Assembly: GCA_020466095.1 (NCBI GenBank)
Contig: CM035806.1
Coordinates: 135,320,981-135,384,980, forward strand
DNA: 64,000 bases
Direction: 5' to 3'
DNA from: Chlorops oryzae
Lineage: Eukaryota; Arthropoda; Insecta; Diptera; Chloropidae
A program made the position numbers and the translations under genes. How positions within the stretch are numbered: the first letter of the stretch is position 1; every line of letters starts with the position of its first letter. The notes under the pieces are model-generated. The model made no database searches. It was not told where the DNA came from and saw only the letters and a program-made list of their open reading frames with translations. This document shows positions 46,849-58,674 of the stretch, piece by piece.

Positions 46849-47095
46849 CACACGCCCTCTTCAAAAAAGACACAACTCAAAATTTATCATTTTTCAGAAA
46901 ACGCAAAAAACAAAATGCGTCGCAGTGTCAATCAAAGCATGAGGAAAGGCATTGACGTAGTTTTTCGGCTTTTTTTATTAACAAAACCGGGATAGAATTT
47001 TTCGTGCAGGTAGAGAGGTGAACTATGATCAGGTTCCATATGTTAACTCAAAATTGACGATTTTTGAGTTGTGTCACCTTAGAGGAGGATGTGCG
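46849..47095. mobile_element. ATAT-flanked MITE inside intron 2, 247 bp
   Basis: Left end CACACGCCCTCTTCAAAAAAG, right end reverse complement CGCACATCCTCCTCTAAGG; both continue GACACAACTCAAAA. ATAT on each side (46845-46848, 47096-47099). It fills most of a 361-bp intron, stopping 29 bases from the splice donor. Confidence 0.82.
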
Positions 47096-47124
47096 ATATA
47101 TACTGCTCATGAAACTCCACTCAC

Positions 47125-47339
47125 CGTATCCCTGTAACATTTCCACCTCTTTCTCATAGTCGAAACGGCAAAATAATTGGCCCTGTTTAACAACATACTG
47201 TTCGCCCTTTTTCAACAGCGATCCGCAAACAACACAAGCGAAACATTTCAAATGGAAAACGTTCTCGAGTGCCCGCATGACAAGCTCATCGGAAGCGATT
47301 TTGTGACCACATCCAAGGCACCGATTTCGCAGAAAAAGT
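47125..47339 (-). CDS. Lmx1a: LMX1-like protein, coding exon 2 (LIM2 domain)
   Basis: The T-rich TTTGTAG acceptor at 47340 precedes one base that completes an arginine codon, then LFLRNRCLGCGHKIASDE. The LIM2 zinc ligands are all present: CxxC, 18 residues, HxxC (HLKC), CxxC (CVVC), 18 residues, CxxD (CRFD). The sequence FVMRA-type LVMRALENVFH and KGEQYVVKQGQLFCRFDYEK aligns well with the second LIM domain of LMX1. The GATACG-GTGAGT donor leaves phase 1. LIM domains bind protein partners such as LDB/Chip-type adaptors. Confidence 0.92.
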
Positions 47340-47815
47340 CTACAAAAAAAAAAAATCGAAAAAAAAATTTAAAGGAATATTAAAACAAAATCGACAACAA
47401 CAAAAAATACTTTCTCGAATAGCTCGAACAAAAAGAATAAAGCTGAATAAAAACGCCGAGTAAAATATATTCCCTTCTCCTCGCGGTTTGCATACAAAAA
47501 TATCCGTAAATGTGATTTCTCTTTTTTGAGCTGCGCCAATGTTTCTTTATTCCTTTGAGCAGCCATTCGATTTCGAATCGAAATTTTGGCCGAAAATTTC
47601 TCTTTTGAATGATCTAAAAACCTCGTGCATTTGGAGTTAGTACCTTAAATCGATTGAAAGCGCAACGCTGACGATTTTTTTAAAAAATTTTTATTATTAT
47701 TATTACTAAGGATGTAAGTGCACCACGAGCTAAAAGATCTTTTGTGCAGCCCGTATTCCCTTAGTATAATTTAAGTCTGTTAAAGAATCTTAAAATTTGC
47801 AAGGGACTAAAACGA
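47340..47815. other. Intron 1, distal part
   Basis: AT-rich intron sequence next to the LIM2 acceptor, with long A-runs immediately upstream of the splice site. No separate gene. Confidence 0.55.
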
Positions 47816-48052
47816 CTAATTCTTTGAGGGCCTATTATTATTGCCCCTAGCCGCCGCAGGACATGTACACAAAACATGCTCTGCTGTTTCCTGCTCTGAC
47901 TTGCAAAGTCTGCAGAGATCCTCGTTTACCTTCATATGCCCTGTGAGGTAACCTTCCCTCATACTGCACAAATCAGGGAGCCTGAGTGCTGCAAGGGCTG
48001 CTTCTCTCTCAATCACAACGTGAAGAGGTGTTAGCCCTGTTAGCAATCCCAA
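47816..48052 (-). pseudogene. Internally deleted non-LTR retrotransposon ORF2 fragment
   Basis: One 78-codon frame joins GLLTGLTPLHVVIEREAALA, which lies after the RT domain in R1/Jockey-type ORF2, directly to EGYLTGHMKVNEDLCRLCKS and ETAEHVLCTCPAA, the C-terminal CxxC/HxxxC zinc-knuckle region. The RNase H domain that should separate them (compare 63,350-63,880) is missing. It lies within intron 1 of the LMX1-like gene, same strand. Confidence 0.65.
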
Positions 48053-48059
48053 GCCTCTA

Positions 48060-48560
48060 GGTGGACAGTAGAGGGTGGTCCAAAATTGTATGGGAAAATT
48101 ATTTTGTGTCGGATTCTGCGAGTTACCCCCCTCAAAATGTAGTAGAGGGCAACAGAAAAGGGAAATGGAAAGATTTAGATCGATCGAACATCATTTAGGG
48201 GGTGCTCAACGAGGTCAAAGTTCAGAAACATGATTTTTAAAACTCATGCCGCTAGTACAAATAACAAAAATATGCACTTGCATTTTTCTAAATATCTCAA
48301 AAACTAATTAAGTAGGAAGACGAAAAAAACGTTGGCTGATTCCTAATACAACTGGAAATTCAAAAATATTTTTTAATTTTTACACTGAGAAAAATTTTGT
48401 CAAAGAAAATATATATAGAAATGATCAGCGTCACCAGGAGATTCAGTTTAGACTTCGTCTTTCTGTGTGTCCGTCTGTCTGTTCGTCTGTCAGTTTCTAA
48501 TGGGATATCTCGACTCTTTTTCAAAAAATCCGTAATTTTGGAAATGAATTTTTTTTTAGG
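48060..48560 (-). mobile_element. DINE-like fragment in intron 1
   Basis: Contains CAAAATGTAGTAGAGGGCAA, the TA tract and core GAAATGATCAGCGTCACCAG, GTGTCCGTCTGTCTG (unexpanded GTCY) and the GATATCTCGACTC block. Confidence 0.65.
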
Positions 48561-48689
48561 TTTATAGTTAGTTAGTTAGTTTTCTTTAATTTGAGTGGTA
48601 ATTTATTTAAATTAGTCGATGCATGGTCGAGTTTTGCTCAAAAAATCTGCAATACCTCCGAAAAAAAAATTTTTTTTTTTAAATAAAGG

Positions 48690-48820
48690 GGCTATCTCCA
48701 GTTCAGTCAGAAATGAAAAACTTCGTATATAAAAAAAAAAAAAAATTCTGAAAATTTCTGATTCATTTCTGAAGCGTTTTTTTATATGAAGTTTTTCATT
48801 TCTGACAGAGCTGGAGAGAG
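48690..48820. mobile_element. Foldback MITE, about 130 bp
   Basis: Arms CTCCAGTTCAGTCAGAAATG...CTTCGTATATAAAA and TTTTATATGAAG...CATTTCTGACAGAGCTGGAG pair over about 40 bp. No clear target duplication. Confidence 0.65.
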
Positions 48821-48889
48821 TGCTTAATGTACATATATAAAAAAAAAAACGCATCCATGAAAATTTTTTTAAATACATTTTTCGTGTTT

Positions 48890-49300
48890 AGAAGGCCAAA
48901 GTTCATAGAAAAAGTGCATTGAGATCTCGTGAACAAAATGGCGGTAAACTAGTGTTAATGAAATTTTATATACAAACGTTAAAATCTGAAAATGTGATTT
49001 ATGAATATTTTTTTGTCGCCTTTTTCAAAGGGCCTTCCTTAGTGTAAAAATCATGCGTTTTGCGCTTTATAAGTGCTTCAATTTTGGTTTCAACTTAACG
49101 CTAACACAAACGTGCGTCATTTTCGATCAGTTCTAAGCGCTTCACAAGCGTCAAGTACTGCTGAAATAAAGCGCTTAGTTCCTACATTACATGCCAATGT
49201 TAAAATCATTTGTATTTACAAGGAGAGAAAAGCGCTTCGCTGTAAAACAAAAGCGCTTTCCTGCTGCTTATAAGCGCTATTGGTCCGACTGGGACGTATC
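48890..49300. repeat. AAGCGCTT-motif cluster
   Basis: AGCGCTT/AAGCGCT or close variants occur at least eight times between about 49,050 and 49,280. It resembles the subterminal motif clusters of MITEs, but I could not find its ends. Confidence 0.45.
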
Positions 49301-49309
49301 TATGACAGT

Positions 49310-49516
49310 AAAGGAAGTCAATATGTTAACTTTACTTCAAGTCCCATTTGGATTTCAGATGTACCTAAATAAGAGGCAATTTTTGAATAACATCTTTTTG
49401 CCACGACCACATCTCCAATTTTAGGAAATTACATTTAATGCGCTAAAATATTTTCACATACAATTTAATCAAACTATTGAAAAAATTCGGTTTTAAAGCC
49501 GTTCTTATGGCCCAAA
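49310..49516 (+). mobile_element. DINE-like element in intron 1, left part
   Basis: Blocks CAAGTCCCATTTGGATTTC, TTTTTGCCACGACCAC and TTCGGTTTTAAAGCCGTT follow the order of the 16152 copy. An hAT-like insertion splits it at 49517; it resumes at 50499. Confidence 0.7.
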
Positions 49517-49524
49517 CACTAGAG

Positions 49525-50490
49525 CAGTGCCGAGCAAAGATGGCATCTCACTTCTGCGAGGTGCTGCGCGCTTTTGTATTTACCCAGTAGAAAATGTGAG
49601 GCGGACCTCATAGCGCTGTAGAGAGGTGTGTGCGTGTTTTGATTGTATTGCAGTAAATGCGGACAATATTAACCCCTATGTCACCAGTGATGCACCAGAG
49701 AAGAAAGAACAAGAGACACGGACAATACAATCTAACTATTTACATGGTCAGCGAGGGCGTCTACAGTTCGATTTTCTCGACCGTTCATGTTATAAATTTT
49801 CTGTACGCTAATCATATGGCTCTCTAGCGTAGTGGTTAGAATATCCGCTCATTAATGCGGAGGCTCGTTTTCGAATCCACGTTCAGGCGAGAAGTAGTGT
49901 AATTGTAATATATGAAATTTAAAATAATTAAAAGCGAAAAATTTTCTACGCTCAGGGACGAAGAAAACTAGAAAAAAAGCCTTTAAAAAACCTCCATGCA
50001 TAAAAACTTGTTGGAATCCTGTTGATTTTTGAATTACTTTCTACTTATATAAAAATAAAAAACAAAAAAATATTTTTTTTAATTTACCACTCGTTTGAGT
50101 TGAGATTCGAACTCGCGATCTTCGGATTGCTAGCCGCACGCTCTACGCACTGAGCTAGCGGGCAATCCGCCTCATGCGCAGCAAATTTATTACATTAATG
50201 TTTGAGCAAAATTGAACTGTAGACCATGTCAATAGTGAGAGTATAATTGAAGCCGTTGTCTCTACTGCATCATTAGTTCCAGGGTCGACTGGTGTCCTCT
50301 CGCATACAAAACGTTAATAAGGCGACGTTATGGCATGGGTACAGTTGGTCACTAGTACTGGTGACATGGACACTAGTTCAGGAGTGACTCTAGCACTAGT
50401 GATATTTACTGCAGGTCGTGATCGCGCCTATTTGTATTTGCAAGCAAGCAGCAAAACAAAATTACTAATGTGTTAGTGTGCCCAGCACTG
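49525..50490. mobile_element. hAT-like element, 966 bp, with nested MITE
   Basis: Ends CAGTGCCGAGCA and, from the other side, CAGTGCTGGGCA. The octamer CACTAGAG is duplicated at 49517-49524 and 50491-50498. A TA-flanked tRNA-bearing element lies inside (49764-50219). ACTAGTG-type motifs cluster near 50350-50400. Confidence 0.82.
49764..50219. mobile_element. TA-flanked TIR element with two facing tRNA-like cores, 456 bp
   Basis: Ends CAGTTCGATTTTCTCG and CAAAATTGAACTG, flanked by TA (49762-49763, 50220-50221). Plus-strand tRNA-like core at about 49820-49895 (CTAGCGTAGTGGTTAG; TCCGC...GCGGA stem; GTTTTCGAATCC). Minus-strand core at about 50098-50168 (CTAGCTCAGTGCGTAGAGC with a GCTC/GAGC D-stem; an AGC in the anticodon position; GCGAGTTCGAATCTC). 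A near-identical copy is at 52713-53165. Confidence 0.82.
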
Positions 50491-50498
50491 CACTAGAG

Positions 50499-52700
<2,202 letters not shown>

Positions 52701-52712
52701 GAGGAGGCGCTA

Positions 52713-53165
52713 CAGTTCGATTTTTCGACCGTTCATGTTATACATTTTCTTACGCTAATCACATGGCTCTCTAGCGTAGTGGTTAAAATCCGCTCATTAA
52801 TGCGGAGGCTCGTTTTCGAATCCACGTTCAGGCGAGAAGTAGTGTAATTGTAATATATGAAATTTAAAAATAATTAAAGTGAAAAATTTTCTACGCTCAG
52901 GGACGAAGAAAACTAGAAAAAAGCCTTTAAAAAACCTCCATGCATAAAAACTTGTTGGAATCCTGTTGATTTTTGAATTACTTTCTACTTATATAAAAAT
53001 AAAAAACAAAAAAATATTTTTTTTTTAATTTACCACTCGTTTGAGTTGAGATTCGAATTCGCGATCTTCGGATTGCTAGCCGCACGCTCTACGCACTGAG
53101 CTAGCGGGCAATCCGCCTCACGCGCAGCAAATTTATTACATTAATGTTTGAGCAAAATTGAACTG
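52713..53165. mobile_element. TA-flanked TIR element with two tRNA-like cores, duplicate copy
   Basis: Near-identical to 49764-50219, with TA at 52711-52712 and 53166-53167. Differences are a few substitutions and single-base indels. It belongs to the second arm of the local duplication, not to an independent insertion. Confidence 0.8.
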
Positions 53166-53390
53166 TAGACCATGTCAATAGTGAGGGTATAATTGAAGCC
53201 GTTGTCTCTACTGCAATAAGAGGACGTTATGGCATGGGTACAGTTGGTCACTAGTACTGGTGACATGGGCACTAGTTCAGGAGTGACTCTAGCACTAGTG
53301 ATATTTACTGCAGGCGTGATCGCGCCTATTTGTATTTGCAAGCAAGCAGCAAAACAAAATTACTAATGTGTTAGTGTGCCCAGCACTTCA
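53166..53390. repeat. Duplicate of the right part of the hAT-like element
   Basis: Matches 50222-50498, including the GTGTGCCCAGCACT end and CACTAGAG octamer, but lacks about 50 bp near 53,215. Confidence 0.75.
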
Positions 53391-53527
53391 CTAGAGTTAC
53401 ACCTGAAAATGGTCCAACCTGGTCCATTCTTGAACTTGATTTTATCTATGTCCCCGCCAAAACGCATACCAAATTTCGTCAAGATAGCTAAACTCCTGCG
53501 ATGATTAAACTTTAAACAGAAAAACGG

Positions 53528-53561
<34 letters not shown>

Positions 53562-53695
53562 AGCAGACAGACAGACGGACAGACAGACATACAGACAGAC
53601 AGACAGTCTGGTGACGCTGATCATTTCTATACGTCTTTTGTCCATCTCAATTAGCAGTGTACCCTTGACCTAGAGTGTGTCGGTTATAAAAAGTA
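53391..53695 (+). mobile_element. DINE-like element, duplicate arm with short GACA tract
   Basis: Same blocks as 50499-50645, then only about 80 bp of GACA/GACG repeat (53525-53606), the core CTGGTGACGCTGATCATTTC and the end GTGTGTCGGTTATAAAAAG. It shows what the other arm should look like without its giant array. Confidence 0.75.
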
Positions 53696-54064
53696 CCCTG
53701 CAGGAAGCCTGTCGCCATATGGCCCCATGTCTATATTGACGTCAATAAAGACAAGAGAACTAGTTCCAACGTCAACAGTATTTATAGGCGGTGTCATTAG
53801 AGAAACTGTACTGTCAAGAGGTATAGTTCATCTTTATTACACCATGTCAACAACGTGTCTCCTTATAAAGCGAAAGAGTATTCCTTTTGTCTATATAATA
53901 GTACCGTCGTCAATAGTTTTTCGGTCTACTGTTGACATTCAATGACAACTCAATGTTAAATGTCAATAACGCAAAGCATTGCGACGGGTATAACTGGTCA
54001 GTAGTACTGTTGACGCAGTCAATAGTGAAAGAGTATAGATTAACTAATGACATTTCCTGCAGGG
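53696..54064. mobile_element. CCCTGCAGG-ended MITE with TTGAC-rich interior, copy 2
   Basis: Reverse orientation of 11748-12126 with about the same length, flanked by TA. Palindromic TTGACGTCAATA near 53737 and repeated GTCAAC/GTCAAT motifs. Confidence 0.82.
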
Positions 54065-54552
54065 TAATTAAAATTAAATTACACTGCCACAAAAAAAAAA
54101 ATAAACAAAAATTTTAATGTCAGACCCCCAGGGGTCTCACTACAGTTTTTATATCTTTACGGATTCGCTCAGCACGAATTTGAAGTCTATACAGTTCCAT
54201 CGGGTCTAGGGTTCAGCATTGCCGCAAAGAAGATGGATGAGGATGATTTTTGGTGTTATGGCATATGTGAATTGCACATTGTGCATACATACATATATAT
54301 GTGGTGTATGTTATACTGTTTGTATTGACTTGTTTGTCGATTATCCAGATTTTCCAATATATGGCGTAGGTGGTACCCCGGTTTTTTTTTAAATAAGGAT
54401 ATTCATTATTCTACTGCACATACCCGTGCAGCTTAATTCTACCTGTTTCAAGTCCAAAAAAAAAACTATTAAACCCTGTTGAAACTATAAACTGATTGAT
54501 AACAAAAAAATATAAAAAAACAAAGAGAAAAAATTTATTTTTGCGTACTTAC
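54065..54552. other. Intron 1, proximal part
   Basis: Ordinary intron sequence next to the LIM1 donor. No repeat or gene recognised. Confidence 0.5.
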
Positions 54553-55520
54553 CGTTCGTAGTCCATGCGACAGTAGAGTTTTCCGTCCCTCGCAAAGCAC
54601 GAATGGGCCAAGTGTAGCGAGCAAGTAGCGCACTTAAGACAGCTTTCATGGAATGATGTGTCCACAACACGCATAATATACCTATCACAAATTGGTTGAC
54701 AACAATAGCCACATTGAGTAATAGTCAAACTGAGCGGACTACTCGTAATTGGGCCAGCCATGGGGCCATTATCGTTTCTAATGCTTCGCATACGGCCAGA
54801 GGCTCCGCAGGGTAAGCGTATTTGCAGCGAAAGGACATCACCGACAGCAATTGAATTGTAATTTGAATTGCCATTCGGAAGTGAAGCCAATGCGAGTGGA
54901 TGTGTTGCTGTTGCTGTTGCTGGGGCTGTTGCGGAGGCAGATTTGCGAGGTGCTGATGATGCTGGGGATAATGTTGATGTTGGTGTTGGTGCTGGTGTTG
55001 ATGAGGATGAGGATGAGAATGCTGGTGATGATGGCGCTGTTGACTTGACTGTTGCATATAATGATGCGGCGAAATCGGTGTTGCATTTGCTGCATGCATT
55101 TGTAGCTTTTGTTGTTGCATCTGTTGTTGTTGCTGCTGCATATTGCGGTTGTTGTTTTGCTCGCCGACAATGCAATCGGGCCCACAGACGATGTCACCGA
55201 TATTTGCATTACAGCTTTTAAGTAGAGTACAATCGGAAACGGAAATGGAAGCGGAAGCGCAAGCGGATGTCGATGAATTCGCTGACATGTTACGTGCCGG
55301 ATGTGGGGCGTGTTGACTTGTTGCGATGGCAGCTCTCAATGACTGTTGCGCCGCAGTTGCCGTTGCCGTTGGTATTGCTGCTGTTGATGTTCCTGTTGTT
55401 GGTGTGGTTGGCGTTAATGGTGGCTCTGGACCAAGTCCGAGCCCATCATCGTTTACGGAAATGATAGTTTTGTGACCGTTGTTATTATTGTTATTATTAT
55501 TGCAGTTATTGGTATTGTTA

Positions 55521-55552
<32 letters not shown>

Positions 55553-55972
55553 TTTGTTATGATTTGTGCTACAACTTCCGTTGACAACAGCCGTTAAAGG
55601 GTCTTTACATGTACTTTGTGTTGATGCGGCCGTTTGTTGAGTTGATCTTTGTGCCGTAATTGCCGATGGCAGTAATTGTTGGGATGAATTTGTCATTGTC
55701 GTTGTGGCTGGTATAAGACCGCATTTTTCATTTCGACCGTTTGACGATGGGTGTGTTTTTGGTGTTACCGGCACTATTTCTGATGGTATCAATGTGGCTC
55801 CTGTTACTGGAGATAGAGCTGTTGCTATTGCTGAGGCTGAAGATGCCGTTGCAGTTGGAGTTGGAGTTGGAGTTGTTAACAATACAGTACTTCCGTTCAA
55901 CAAAAGGCTTGTTGTCTGTGTTGTTTGAAGTTGACACAGTTGCTGTTGTTGAGTGTGACATTTGATGTCCAT
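54553..55972 (-). CDS. Lmx1a: LMX1-like protein, coding exon 1 (N-terminus and LIM1)
   Basis: The chosen start is ATG at 55972 (MDIKCHTQQQQLCQLQ), six bases after a TTTCCTCAG acceptor; an in-frame ATG at 56044 lies in the probable upstream intron. The N-terminus (about 420 residues) is Thr/Ala/Pro-rich, with Asn runs near 55,475-55,560, then Gln and His/Gln runs (about 54,950-55,140), common in fly transcription factors. The LIM1 domain (about 54,552-54,713) has all ligands: CGYC, 17 residues, HESC, CATC, 16 residues, CRMD, and resembles LMX1 (CDRYIMRVVDTSFHESC). The donor is GAACG-GTAAGT. The N-terminal frame and the LIM frame differ by one base; the switch is near the CAG tract at about 54,900-54,935. 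The length of 1420 nt would need one more base (or two fewer) to stay in frame. An assembly indel is most likely; a real polymorphic frameshift, or translation from the downstream in-frame ATG at 55175, are alternatives. Confidence 0.85.
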
Positions 55973-55977
55973 CGGAA

Positions 55978-56706
55978 CTGAGGAAAGTTTACGATGTTTA
56001 CGGAAAAATAAAAAAGAGAAAGAGAAAGAGTTTTGAAACAACATTTTTTCGAATAATTTAGAAATTAGTTGAAAGTCTCACTTTTCCCAGTGCCACGAAA
56101 TTTTAATGATATTTCTGTATAAAAAATTAGATAAAAAATTGAATAGATAACACATAAAATGTAGGAAATTTTTGCCAAGCAAGTCCCTATATTTTTTTTT
56201 ATCAGATTGGCTACAGATTAATTTCAAATCGATCTCAAAAAGCGTGGCCGAGAATTAAGTTGCGCACATACTTATAGCTATATATCTGTAAACATTGAAT
56301 ATTTGACCTTCTAGCCTCTAAAAAACTTTAGCCTTCGATCTGACTAAAAAAATTAATCAGTGACAGCAAAAATCTTACAATCTTTTTCAACCCTTTTAAA
56401 CATTTTTAACCCATAGCTCCTAAAGTGGTATGAATCATATGAAGATTTTTTTTTATTGAAATAGAAAAAAACAATTATTGAACAACTTTTTGAAATACGC
56501 TAACTTCATCCGAGCGCTCATTGATGCCGTTTTGTCTGTAGTATGTAAGTATATGTATGTATGTTGGAGTGGCTGCCACTTAGGCCATTTACCGGCCCAT
56601 TGTGAGACCACGAGAAGTTTTCTTTTCTTTGTGTGAGTGTATCTCCTTTTTTTTAACATGCGATTTTTGAAAAACCAGTGCTAGGCTTGGAACATTACAC
56701 TCCGTT
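55978..56706. other. Probable upstream intron, no gene seen
   Basis: AT-rich sequence upstream of the LMX1-like start codon. The first bases (TTTTTATTTTTCC on the minus strand) look like a polypyrimidine tract. Confidence 0.4.
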
Positions 56707-56790
56707 TCGTCTGTGACGGGAATCGAACTCCGGACCCTGGGATCAAGAGCATAGTACGCATCCCCTACGCTAACCCAGAGCCCACCGTTT
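56707..56790 (-). repeat. tRNA-like sequence
   Basis: Minus strand: GGGTTAGCGTAGGGGATGCG as A-box region and CCGGAGTTCGATTCCCGTC as a good B box. No surrounding inverted ends found. Confidence 0.55.
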
Positions 56791-57475
56791 GGCCTGTACA
56801 AAGTAGAAAATTTGTGTACCGCAAAAAACAAAAGGAAAATGTAAAAATTCCCCTTTACAAAAGCACCAAGTTTTTCAAAAGAACTGATTGGCTCTCATCA
56901 TTAAGCCTCTCCATTTACAAGTCCTTCAATATAATTGCTCTTGGCTGAAATCGCAACAAATTCTTCAATGATTTTTTGTACAAAATTTTTTGTTCTTTTG
57001 TGAATGGGAAAAAACATATTTCTTTTCTTTTATAAGGATAATCTAATTAACATCGGGAAAGCCATAAGTGTACCGATTTTTATGATGTGTTGATGTTTCA
57101 TTTATGAATCCTTATTCGGGGTGTGAGACCTCACAATGAGCTCATTTAGGATACAAAAATTCAACATGCTTCCATTCCGGCGAAGGTCGTACTATATGAG
57201 TCTGAAGGAGCCTATGTTAGAGTGATATCCCAGTCAAAAAAATTATCATCCAAGGATTAATCTTGGAGTGCTGTTTTTGGAGCAATGGAAATTGGTGGAA
57301 ATCTGACCATTTTCTAAGCCCCACCTGTAATATGAGAATGAAAAGGCTTCTGACGATTTATTCGAACCAGTTAAACACATCTGATGCTTTTGATTTTTAA
57401 ACAAATTTTCCTTAATTTTTAATTCATAGTTAAGGGACTCATTTAGGTTCTGTCATAAAAAAAGTTAAGTTCTAA
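56791..57475. other. No gene seen
   Basis: AT-rich spacer with no recognised feature. Confidence 0.4.
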
Positions 57476-57874
57476 AGGGCTGATTACACGATATGGTTAC
57501 TGAGCAAATTATGGCTGTTTTTGGAAGCGATTTTGTCCCAATCGAAACCAAATCGTGTTATTACCAAACATACGTATGGCCATATGGCATTTGGTCGCAT
57601 TTGTTCACGTCGCAACCAAACGATTGTTGCCAATGTAGCCATATCGTGTAACATCCCAACCAAATCTTGATGACAAATTTTTTTGCCAAATTGTGACGAA
57701 ATTACATTTGGACGCAATCGAAAAATGGCGGCATGCATATGTTTTGAGACAAATGGCGTATGTGGTGTAAAAACCAAGCATACGACTTGTAGCCAAATGA
57801 GCATATGTACCAAATTTTAACCAAATGAAAGCAGCCAAAAGTTTGGTCAGTAACCATATCGTGTAATCAGCCCT
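57476..57874. mobile_element. TAA-flanked MITE, 399 bp
   Basis: Ends AGGGCTGATTACACGATATG and CATATCGTGTAATCAGCCCT, perfectly inverted over about 27 bp, with TAA on each side (57473-57475, 57875-57877). PIF/Harbinger-type target. The interior contains several CCAAAT/ATTTGG motifs. Confidence 0.85.
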
Positions 57875-57909
57875 TAAGATAAAAGACATACAGCTTTAAA
57901 ATTTGTATC

Positions 57910-58118
57910 TCAGCCCCGATTCCACCAAGCTACATATTTAAATAAAACTTAAATGAAAATTTAATTTCTTATATGAAATTTGACAGTTAGTTTCATTTAA
58001 GGTCTGTTCCCGTAGGTACTACACGAAAGTGCCCGAAACTGCTAAATTTTTTGAAAAGTGTATGAAAATTGGGCAGTACGGAAACAGACCATTAAATAGC
58101 TTGGTGAAAATCGGGCCT
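57910..58118. mobile_element. Foldback element with a second foldback nested inside
   Basis: Outer arms CCCGATTCCACCAAGCTA and TAGCTTGGTGAAAATCGGG. Inner arms GGTCTGTTCCCGTA (about 58,001) and TACGGAAACAGACC (ending 58,090). The inner one is probably a separate insertion. Confidence 0.65.
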
Positions 58119-58404
58119 GAAAGTTATAACTTCTATGATTTAGAAAAAAACCGGAAGGAGTTGTGGAGAAATATTCACATATTTAAATAAATATTTCTGG
58201 TTGCTCTGGCTATAAACGAATCCATTCAACATGATCGCGGTTTGTACGAGCGTCGCAGTACTTTTTTGGCAACACGATATGTTCTCGTTATGCTATGGAC
58301 AATTTTAAAACGGTAAAAAATTTGAAAAATATAAGAGTCACTTAAAGAAAAGCAGAAAAAAAATTGTTTATTTCAAGAAAGAAAGTTGCACAAAAATCGA
58401 AAAT
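58119..58404. other. No gene seen
   Basis: AT-rich spacer between elements. Confidence 0.4.
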
Positions 58405-58410
58405 TAATAT

Positions 58411-58668
58411 TGGTATTCAAGCAGCTGTGGAAATTGAAGTTTGCAAATTTTGCACCAGGAAATTTTGCCCTTTTGTATGAACGACCCTGCGAAGAACGAG
58501 TGCAAAACTTGTGCGATAACATGGCGCAAATATTGCGCATTTGATTCAAAATCGATGTGCAATATTTGCCCGGCCGCGGAATTTTATTTTTGCCATACAA
58601 ACAAATTTGCACAAACGCAACGCAAAATTTGCGAGAGTGCGAAAATTGCACACCTGCTTGAATCCCAC
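58411..58668. mobile_element. MITE with GATTCAAGCAG ends, 258 bp
   Basis: Left TGGTATTCAAGCAGCTGTGG and right, reverse complemented, GTGGGATTCAAGCAGGTGTG. Flanked by TAATAT (58405-58410 and 58669-58674). The interior is full of TTTGCAC/GCAAAT motifs. Confidence 0.7.
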
Positions 58669-58674
58669 TAATAT

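Noticed and set aside
49820..49895. Functional tRNA gene
   Set aside because: The boxes are good but the acceptor stem is incomplete, the anticodon loop has eight bases, and the segment lies inside a repeated TIR element.
54851..55965. Several plus-strand frames (65-117 codons) opposite the LMX1-like N-terminus
   Set aside because: Antisense shadows of CAG/CAA/AAC repeats in the coding exon.
56042..56044. Start codon of the LMX1-like protein at 56044
   Set aside because: The intervening 24 codons run through a polypyrimidine-acceptor-like stretch; ATG at 55972 just after TTTCCTCAG is more plausible.
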